64,000 nucleotides of DNA. Source: Silene conica. Its lineage: Eukaryota > Streptophyta > Magnoliopsida > Caryophyllales > Caryophyllaceae. Shown in pieces: positions 56,085 to 64,000 of the stretch. The notes below the pieces were generated by a model. It was given only the letters and a program-made list of their open reading frames with translations. It had not been told where the DNA came from and searched no databases. The stretch lies in NCBI GenBank assembly GCA_029255685.2, contig CM055313.2:76796641-76860640 (forward strand), written 5' to 3'. Numbering within the stretch: position 1 is the stretch's first letter; each line of letters opens with the position of its first letter. The position numbers were made by a program, and so were the translations under genes.

Positions 56085-56480
56085 GTCCCCAGCCGGTCGG
56101 CAGGCAGCCGGTCTGCCGGCTGGTGATCCCTCAGCCCACACTTCTTTTCCCAAAAACGAGAAACACCACAAAGGACTCCCAGCCGGTCGGCAGGCAGCCG
56201 GTCGGCCGGCTGGGAACCCCATTCCCTATCCTTTACTAAAATTCGTATCCATCCCCATATGCACTCCCAGCCGGCTGGCAGGCGGCCGGTCTGCCGGCTG
56301 GGCTCCCATCTATCTATGGTTTACGCAAGACAAACACGACACAAAGGGACTACCAGCCGGTCGGCAGGCAGCCGGTCGGCCGGCTGGCAGTTCAAAGCCT
56401 TTTTCCCAAAAATTTCAAAAAACACAAAGACGCGCTCTCAGCCGGTCGACCGGCGGCCGGTTGGTCGACCGGCTCAGAGA
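56085..56480. repeat. Five GC-rich inverted repeats (CAGCCGG...CCGGCTG) in the LTR
   Basis: Five blocks of about 35 bp, at roughly 56089, 56177, 56266, 56352 and 56438, each start CAGCCGG and end CCGGCTG (the last TCAGCCGGTCGACCGG...CCGGCTGA), with an inner inverted pair around GGCAGGCAGCC. Spacing is 86-89 bp, with AT-richer spacers. Each can form a strong hairpin. The other LTR repeats this at about 62472-62867. Confidence 0.9.
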
Positions 56481-57433
56481 GCTTGTGCACAAAAACGTGA
56501 TTTTCAGACCATAAGAAATTACCACAATTCGATCTACCAACTTCAATATTATTACATATGATGTATACCCAACATTCCTAATCATCAAATACGACTTATC
56601 TACCAGCAATTAATTCCCATAACAATCCTCAAATGAATTCCATGAGTATCCGTCGCAAAATGAGAAAAACTGCAAATATGCTTACGAACATATAACAACA
56701 CTTAAAAGCATGAAATCTTCACATAGCAAACACCCTAAACATATTACTAAGTCCTTTAATCAATGTAGATCAACAAAAACGGAAATCAACACAAGAATCA
56801 CAACAAACATGCTAATATACACATAAAGGCCGAGTTATCTCATTATCGTCACCTTTCGAGCTAATCCGGCTAAAGATCGTCTTCAACAACGTAGCTATCG
56901 GTCTCTGGATCCTCCAAGCCAACACCTACAAGCATAGAAACGGATTTTAAGCCCTTAAAACGGAGTTAAGAGAAAACAGCCCGTTTTTCAAAGTCGACGA
57001 AATGAAAAACGAAAGTGATGGATGACTAGGAAATCGAACGAGGATTCCGAAAACGTACTTACTTTTGCGATTTGAAGAACGGATGATGAAGAATTTCACC
57101 AAAGAAGGAGAGGTTTTATGGAGGTTTTGAGGATATTTAGTTTACAGTGGAAATGAATTGTTGAAGGTTGAAGATGTCGACATATTTTATAAGTAGGGTA
57201 CAATGAGGTGTCCTTTCCGTCTTGCTTAAACGGTTACGGATTTTGGAAGCGGTTATTTAAGTCGGGCCTTTAAACAATGCCAAGTTGTATTCGTCTTAAG
57301 GACTGGAGGTTCTTAAGACGGATCTTACTTATTAAATTAAAGTCTTTCGAAATAAATTACTAAATTATAATTTTATTACTTAAAACGATTTAAAATGCTT
57401 AAATTAGATTTTACGAAAATACGGGATGTTACA

Positions 57434-59302
57434 ATCACCCAATCTTCAAAAAGTTTCGTCCTCGAAACTCGAAGGTAGAAGTAAATATAAAAATAACTCT
57501 AACTTTCAAAATATAACAAGCGGGTTATGACAACTCAAAACTTTATCTTCCAAGAGGTTTTTAAGGAGCAAAAGATTTCAAGGCACAAGTCTTGTCAATG
57601 GACATTGGGATTCTCGTTACGTATTCAAGAGTCCATCATTCCAAATCTGAGACAAGTCCCAAAATTAAATCAGCCAAAATTCGAAATTTAGGTCGATTCG
57701 GTGTTGATGGGCACAGTACGGGTTATCAGACGTCTCCAATAACTCGTTCTAGTGGCAATCAACGCTGAAGTCTGTCAAATTGTAAAATATCCTGTTCTTC
57801 AAAATCAAGTTTTCTTCCAAATTAACCTTTATTTCTCAAATTTTTGAAGAGTACCACGGTAACCATGACTAAAAGTTGCTTCTAACGGAAGAGAAAGCAA
57901 TTTCAATTTTTTTAAACAATTAAGCTTTTTCCCAAAAACAATGGATTTAAAGTCAACAATTGGGAGACAAGTTCCAAAACAGACGTTCGAGAGCGCGGAA
58001 ACGGTCGCAGAGCTTATTCTTGATAAGAAGGATTAGGGGTTCCAAGCCTCGCGGCTGTAAGGACACAAAAAGGAGGGTCGAAGGAACGGAACAATCAAGT
58101 CGAAGGTTAAAGAAGACGGTAACCTTTGCCAAACATGGGTGCACTAACCGCTAAATTCACAATCGAAACATCCTTCCACGATCCCTAGTATATCCCAAAA
58201 GGCGATTCCAGTAACCTCAATGCTCACAATGGTTCGCGGTTCCTATTACCCCTATCTCATCCACAAAACAGGGCATTCCTCAACAAGAAGGTTTCCAAAA
58301 CTCTGAATCGAAACTTTATTACTACAACAATAAATCCTCAAAACTCAAGATATAGCGTTAACTATCCTCTAATCTTAAATTCTGACCGTTCGATCCTAGC
58401 AACCTATTTCGCAAGGTTCAATATCTTAAATTCCCAAATTATAATCACAATGAGCATTCAACACAAGATCTCATTAAGGTAACAACTTCCAAGTCAGGCG
58501 CGTCTATGACGGGTCTTCATGACTAGTTCCTCAAAACGATTCGAATCTCAAGGTTCCTCGAAGTCTAAAGCAACACTATCCTTTAAATGATTTATTCCTC
58601 AAATGTTGAGATAGCTCGTCACAGATAATTCCCAAATGACGATTCAACCAAACTCTCAGGCTACTCAACTCATGTGATACATCTGCTAGACTTGTATCAC
58701 AGTCCACAATAACCATACTCACATTAACGCGTTTCTGGACTTACATCTCTCAACAAATCATTCATTCTCAAACTGCTGATGCATCCTAAATTTTCCTTTG
58801 AGTCTCTCAATAGGACAAATGCTAAGATCCATTAAGTAACTTAAGATCGACCACCCAGCCAATTCCACCAGTCCTGGTAAATATTCAAATGTTCTCACAC
58901 CGTTACTAACAACTCTCGTTCCTCAAGTTCAAACAGTATTAACTTGTCTCATTCAATTATCAGACAACGTCAGTACCTTAAGCATATTCCTCAAAATCAA
59001 TCTTTACTCTAAGTTCCTCGAGATCCTCAAATGGATATTCCAAATTCACAATTATCCATGACTCAGCAAGATTCTCACACCTAAGTCCCATCTAAAGTCA
59101 CGTAAGACACTCTACCTAGCACCATTATCTCATTATTCACTTACTCTTCAAATTAGTAACATAACAATTCTAGGGTCACCAAACTATATCCCATAAAGCT
59201 TCCTGGTTTTCCTCAAATAACAACACTCTCCAAATCACGGTCTTTAGTTAACCTCAAGAAATTTCCCAAGTCTGTCTATAGTAGGTTACCGCACAATGTG
59301 TT
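57434..59302. other. Internal non-coding region of the gypsy-derived element (pol missing)
   Basis: Nearly 1.9 kb with no ORF above about 65 codons and no RT, integrase or protease motif that I could see on the minus strand. Next to the LTR the minus strand reads TTTCGAGGACGAAAC followed by AAGATTGGGTGAT, which resembles the end of gypsy pol and a polypurine tract, so this is where pol would once have ended. Confidence 0.7.
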
Positions 59303-60706
59303 TCAGGGAAGCAAGTTATCAGGTTGAGTCAAAAGGAAATGAGGACAGATTCCAAAGAAGGTTAACAGGAATCTAAGGAAGGAGATTAAGATCTTAACGG
59401 TTACAAGTATATCAACCATAAATAAGACAGTAGGCATGAACATACCAGTAGGTGGGTTGGGATGAACTCCAGTCTCAGCTTGGTCCTGAACAGCTCTGGC
59501 TCCACTGGTCTCAGCCTCTAGGTCAGTAGTAACAGCTCTGTCAACGACGGTTTTCCTCTCGGGGCACTCGAAGAAGCAATGTCCAGGCTTCTTGCAGGTG
59601 TAACATAAGTAAGGATCGCCGCTACAGGTAACTCTAGGATGAAGGGCCTTGCGACACTTGAAACACTCTAGGGGAGCTTCTGTCGAGGGTTCCATGCCTC
59701 GATCCCTGGAAGTCTTAGGGTCAATAGTGATAGCTCGGTTGACGGCGCCCTTCCCTACGCGGCACTCGAAAGAGCGATGTCCAAATCCCTCGCAGGTAAA
59801 GCATTGATGCGGGTTGCCATGGCAGTCAAGTCCAAGATGGAGATCCTTGTGGCACTTGAAGCACTTGAGGGAAACGTCCGATGGGAGGCTCATGCTCCGG
59901 ATTTGGGAAGTCTTAACTCCCTGGGACTTCTTGTTCTTCTGGGGACACTTCCTCTTTCCAAGAGGAGAGGAGGCAAGAGGGCTAAGAGGTCTCCCGCTTC
60001 GGCATCTATGCAAAGGCGGTCGAGGAGGAGAGAACGCTCTAGCTCTCTCACAATAGATCTCATAAGGGTCCTCCGCTCGCAGGACACTGTAGTAACTCTG
60101 GAAGTAAGAAGTCGGGTCACCACTGGCTACACTCCTAGTCTCAGCATTAAGCTTGCTCCGGAACAGGTAAGCTTTATCTTTTTCTCTCTCAACCAGCTGG
60201 AGGACGAAGTGAATTAGCTCCTCAAATCGATTGGTGAAGGCTTGAACAGAAAGGGTTCCTTGGCAAAGGTTCATGAACTCGGTCATCTTATCCTGGCGGA
60301 TGTCCCTGTGGTAAAACCTCATGCCAAGAAGAGTCTTGAAACGACTCCAGGTGAAAGTAGGGTCACGAGTAGCAGGGGTACTGATCGTCATCCACCAACT
60401 CCTGGCCTCGCGAACTAAGAACTGGGATGCTACTCGGGTCTGATCCTCAGGTCGAACATCGTAAATCATGAAATTCCTTTCCATGTCGAAGAACCAAGCA
60501 GTGAGGGTCGCAGCACTGGTCTCTCCGTCGAATGTCTTAGCTGCATTCCTCCACATCTGGGTGACAATCCAAGCCAATCCTCCAGGTTGGTTACTTCCCG
60601 AGATTTGCAATGAGGAAGAAGGCGTAGATGACCTAGCTTCGCAATCCCGAAGAGTCTGAATGAGGGCTCGCATCTCAGGACTCTCTTCATAGGTTGGCTC
60701 TGCCAT
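59303..60706 (-). CDS. Gag of the gypsy-derived element, with four CCHC knuckles
   Basis: 467 residues, intact, starting MAEPTYEESPEM about 160 bp inside the primer site. Residues about 55-215 are the Ty3/gypsy Gag domain (AAKTFDGETSAATLTAWF; REARSWWMT; TWSRFKTLLGMRFY). After a basic linker come four CX2CX4HX4C knuckles at 282-295, 302-315, 348-361 and 368-381. They form two pairs with similar spacing and linkers (LKCFKCHK...HQCFTCEGFGH and LECFKCRK...YLCYTCKKPGH), so one two-knuckle module was duplicated. The last 45 residues are hydrophobic (FMVDILVTVKILISFLRFLL), unusual for Gag and perhaps read-through of former non-coding sequence. No protease follows. Confidence 0.88.
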   Translation of the reverse strand: MAEPTYEESPEMRALIQTLRDCEARSSTPSSSLQISGSNQPGGLAWIVTQMWRNAAKTFDGETSAATLTAWFFDMERNFMIYDVRPEDQTRVASQFLVREARSWWMTISTPATRDPTFTWSRFKTLLGMRFYHRDIRQDKMTEFMNLCQGTLSVQAFTNRFEELIHFVLQLVEREKDKAYLFRSKLNAETRSVASGDPTSYFQSYYSVLRAEDPYEIYCERARAFSPPRPPLHRCRSGRPLSPLASSPLGKRKCPQKNKKSQGVKTSQIRSMSLPSDVSLKCFKCHKDLHLGLDCHGNPHQCFTCEGFGHRSFECRVGKGAVNRAITIDPKTSRDRGMEPSTEAPLECFKCRKALHPRVTCSGDPYLCYTCKKPGHCFFECPERKTVVDRAVTTDLEAETSGARAVQDQAETGVHPNPPTGMFMPTVLFMVDILVTVKILISFLRFLLTFFGICPHFLLTQPDNLLP

Positions 60707-60863
60707 TCTTCAATCATAAGAGAGTAAACTGTTAGACGTATTCTTAACAAGGCACAAACAGACTACAATATAAATCCTTAGATCTACCCCATCTCTCATT
60801 CATTATATGTTCATTTGGTCAAGTTAAGGTTGGGGGTCACATGAGTGCGTCGGGAGCAATTAT

Positions 60864-60875
60864 GCTCTGATACCA
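60864..60875 (-). other. Primer binding site (tRNA-Met) of the gypsy-derived element
   Basis: Minus strand TGGTATCAGAGC, two bases from the 5' LTR edge at 60878. Confidence 0.9.
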
Positions 60876-60877
60876 AC

Positions 60878-63819
60878 TGTAAAACCCCTCGCGAAAGCGG
60901 AAATATAAACACATAAAAGTACTAAAAATGCAGCGGAATTAAAACTTTTTAAAGTAAACAACATGCGAGAAGTCTTAAACTGAAATGGAAACTGCAACTG
61001 AAATAAACCAAAATAGATAAGTAGCAGTTCTAAGTGCTGAAATGAAATATATACACAGCCTGGGATGGAACATCCCTACAGGCACCAAAACGTAAAGTAT
61101 CAAAAGTCTAAGAGTCTAGCTAACGATAAGGTATAAGTCATATGATGAAGGATCATCACTCGCTAGCTCTCGTGTGAACCCCGCTCCAACCTGCATGTAC
61201 CTACATACATGAAAACATGTACGCCACAATCAGTGGGGAGTGACTAGAGTTCTCTTAGCCACCTTTTGTGATAACACGTAACACATAAAACAATACAGAA
61301 TACTCCAACATATAACCACATGTGAAGTATAAACATCTCATCAACTGTCTCAACTATCATGCGATACTATTGCATAGCTCTCAACCCAACTTCATAAACC
61401 GTTAGGAAGGAGAGCCGGTTTCCCTACTGGTTACCCAGTCGGGGGGTCTTTCAGTCCAACTATTTATGAAACCGATCGAAGAGTCATCCAATGCCTTGGA
61501 TGAACAATACTAAAGTCAAACATAAGACTCAACAACTACAACATCTTAACATCCATAAACACATCTGCCTCCGATACGATACCATCACTAGGCAAACAGA
61601 CAAATTCAGTAAGTATAAGGTTCAGCGGTCAACTTAAGACATAACCTACATACCAAAACATTCAGCAAGTAAGAAGGTTCAGCGGTCAACTTAAGACATA
61701 ACCTAATTACCAAAACATTCAGCAAGCAAGGACTCAGAGGCCAGCTTAAGGCATGGACCTGCCAATCAGCAAGACACTAGACTCAGCGGCCAACTTAAGG
61801 CATAGACTAGCATCCAAAAGTAAAGGACTCAGAGGCCAGCTTAAGGCATGTCCCTTCACTACATCACAAGATACTAAACTCAGAGGCCAGCTTAAGGCAT
61901 GTCCTAGCATCAAACGTCTGCACTCCGGGTGAGGCGTTACGACCTAAATGCCCCGTTGTGCAGCCGCTCTACTCGTCAGACTCAGAGGCCAACTTAAGGC
62001 ATGTTCCGACGCGATCACTATCATACATGTCTGGGCTCAGAGGCCAGCTTAAGGCATATCCCAGACACGACAAACATACACATATAGGGCTCAGAGGCCA
62101 GCTTAAGGCATATCCCCATATATGGCAAACAACTCACGTATTAAGCTCAGAGGCCAGCTTAAGGCATACCTTAATACGCATCAATACAATTTCATCCAAG
62201 TCTATGAACTAAGCTATAGTTCTATTTTTCTTAACCTCTAATCAACACTTAATTGATCCCGGGAACTAAGTTGAGGGAGAGCCGGTCTCCCTTCCGGTTG
62301 CCCGGCCGGGGGGTCTCTATCCTCACTCCATTCCCGAACCCAATATGGTATTGCCCATCCTCCGGGGACCTCAAATACATGTCAAAGGTATACAAAACGA
62401 GTTTCAGTCAAAACCGATCAACCATTTGAAAGTTACGATTAAATTCCAAAAACTCAAAATAGCCTACAGGGGTCCCCAGCCGGTCGGCAGGCAGCCGGTC
62501 TGCCGGCTGGTGATCCCTCAGCCCACACTTCTTTTCCCAAAAACGAGAAACACCACAAAGGACTCCCAGCCGGTCGGCAGGCAGCCGGTCGGCCGGCTGG
62601 GAACCCCATTCCCTAGCCTTTACTAAAATTCGTATCCATCCCCATATGCACTCCCAGCCGACTGGCAGGCGGCCGGTCTGCCGGCTGGGCTCCCATCTAT
62701 CTATGGTTTACGCAAGACAAACACGACACAAAGGGACTACCAGCCGGTCGGCAGGCAGCCGGTCGGCCGGCTGGCAGTTCAAAGCCTTTTTCCCAAAAAT
62801 TTCAAAAAACACAAAGACGCGCTCTCAGCCGGTCGACCGGCGGCCGGTTGGTCGACCGGCTCAGAGAGCTTGTGCACAAAAACGTGATTTTCAGACCATA
62901 AGAAATTACCACAATTCGATCTACCAACTTCAATATTATTACATATGATGTATACCCAACATTCCTAATCATCAAATACGACTTATCTACCAGCAATTAA
63001 TTCCCGTAACAATCCTCAAATGAATTCCATGAGTATCCGTCGCAAAATGAGAAAAACTGCAAATATGCTTACGAACATATAACAACACTTAAAAGCATGA
63101 AATCTTCACATAGCAAACACCCTAAACATATTACTAAGTCCTTTAATCAATGTAGATCAACAAAAACGGAAATCAACACAAGAATCACAACAAACATGCT
63201 AATATACACATAAAGGCCGATTTATCTCATTATCGTCACCTTTCGAGCTAATCCGGCTAAAGATCGTCTTCAACAACGTAGCTATCGGTCTCTGGATCCT
63301 CCAAGCCAACACCTACAAGCATAGAAAAGGATTTTAAGCCCTTAAAACGGAGTTAAGAGAAAACAGCCCGTTTTTCAAAGTCGACGAAATGAAAAACGAA
63401 AGTGATGGATGACTAGGAAATCGAACGAGGATTCCGAAAACGTACTTACTTTTGCGATTTGAAGAACGGATGAGAAGAATTTCACCAAAGAAGGAGAGGT
63501 TTTATGGAGGTTTTGAGGATATTTAGTTTACAGTGGAAATGAATTGTTGAAGGTTGAAGATGTCGACATATTTTATAAGTAGGGTACAATGAGGTGTCCT
63601 TTCCGTCTTGCTTAAACGGTTACGGATTTTGGAAGCGGTTATTTAAGTCGGGCCTTTAAACAATGCCAAGTTGTATTCGTCTTAAGGACTGGAGGTTCTT
63701 AAGACGGATCTTACTTATTAAATTAAAGTCTTTCGAAATAAATTACTAAATTATTATTTTATTACTTAAAACGATTTAAAATGCTTAAATTAGATTTTAC
63801 GAAAATACGGGATGTTACA
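60878..63819 (-). repeat. 5' LTR of the gypsy-derived element
   Basis: 2942 bp, about 99.5 percent like 54491-57433. The TATA-like site on the minus strand is at about 63569-63578, some 240 bp inside the outer edge, a plausible promoter for gag. It carries the same two repeat arrays. Confidence 0.95.
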
Positions 63820-63824
63820 TGGGT

Positions 63825-64000
63825 ACGTATACACAAATTACCAATGAAATTCTGGGGTAATTGTTTACCCAAACTCGCAAACCTTATAGGCAATTACATT
63901 CGACAAGATGACTTTACAAAGAATAAGACGAGATTGGGGTTTGCTAGGGTTTTGGTGGAAGTGCAAGTTGATCAAACCTTTCCTGATCAACTGAGTTTTC
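63825..64000 (+). pseudogene. LINE ORF1 (DUF4283 type), continuation to the window edge
   Basis: In frame with the part before the gypsy insertion: RIHKLPMKFWGNCLPKLANL and TRLGFARVLVEVQVDQTFPD, both typical of the DUF4283/zinc-knuckle ORF1 of plant LINEs. The ORF is open to the window end; the knuckle itself would lie beyond it. Confidence 0.8.

Larger units (their letters stand above)
54491..57433 (-). repeat. 3' LTR of the gypsy-derived element
   Basis: 2943 bp with ends TGTAAAACCCC ... GGATGTTACA on the plus strand. A minus-strand TATA-like ATTATAAAATA-type site lies at 57183-57192. It contains the hairpin and 19-bp repeat arrays listed separately. Short ORFs repeated in both LTRs are not genes. 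Confidence 0.95.
54491..63819 (-). mobile_element. Ty3/gypsy-derived non-autonomous retrotransposon (TR-GAG-like)
   Basis: 9329 bp, flanked by the 5-bp duplication TGGGT (54486-54490; 63820-63824). It has two LTRs of about 2.94 kb, a tRNA-Met primer site, one gag ORF on the minus strand, and nearly 2 kb without pol motifs. I counted about 14 differences between the LTRs (roughly 0.5 percent), so it is young. The empty site can be read directly: the LINE frame continues across it. Absence of protease, RT, RNase H and integrase with an intact gag matches the TR-GAG class, mobilised by a partner element. Confidence 0.9.

Noticed and set aside
56085-56480. CRISPR-like array (regular repeats and spacers)
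   Set aside because: The DNA is eukaryotic, the repeats are inside an LTR, and the spacers are not unique between the two LTRs.
55571-56561. Three plus-strand ORFs of 84-100 codons, repeated at 61958-62948
   Set aside because: They lie in both LTRs, are translations of the repeat arrays, and run opposite to the element's transcription. The conservation reflects LTR identity, not coding.

Overview
The window is nuclear DNA from a flowering plant, almost certainly a eudicot. Split genes with GT-AG introns, an IRX9-type xylan glycosyltransferase gene, and Ty1/copia, Ty3/gypsy, LINE, hAT, Helitron and MITE elements nested in one another all point there. The sequence alone does not fix the species. 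Roughly four fifths of the window is transposon-derived or duplicated.

Layout. 1-480: 5' end and promoter of an unidentified minus-strand gene cut by the window edge. 697-7528: a minus-strand copia element of SIRE/Maximus type with its 5' LTR but no recognisable 3' LTR. 7529-25115: copy A of a segmental duplication. It holds the tail of an FAD monooxygenase gene, a foldback element, a Helitron and a hAT transposase gene split by a complete, apparently very young copia element (14835-23463, LTRs identical by eye, TSD AAAAG). 25116-28022: intergenic DNA with a MITE and a SINE-like tRNA head. 28023-36958: copy B, with the intact five-exon FAD monooxygenase gene, a Helitron, and a hAT transposase pseudogene carrying two MITEs. 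36955-42065: a microhomology junction and copy C, a partial monooxygenase with a hAT-type MITE in its intron, plus an inserted LINE 3' fragment.

42066-53560 is the host-gene island: an LPP-gamma-like lipid phosphatase (minus), IRX9 (plus) and a two-exon coiled-coil protein gene (minus), with four MITE- or SINE-like insertions around them. 53854-64000 is a LINE ORF1 split by a 9.3-kb gypsy-type element (54491-63819, TSD TGGGT). That element has 2.94-kb LTRs and a gag gene with four CCHC knuckles but no pol, so it looks like a non-autonomous TR-GAG-type element.

The host genes are not an operon and do not obviously work together. IRX9 acts in xylan synthesis in the Golgi, the lipid phosphatase in phosphatidate or dolichyl-phosphate metabolism, and the monooxygenase belongs to the MO1/CTF2 group. 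The most informative features are the nested insertion history, the templated junction between copies B and C, the GC-rich hairpin array in the gypsy LTRs, the duplicated knuckle module in its Gag, and the hAT-type MITEs with clear 8-bp target duplications.
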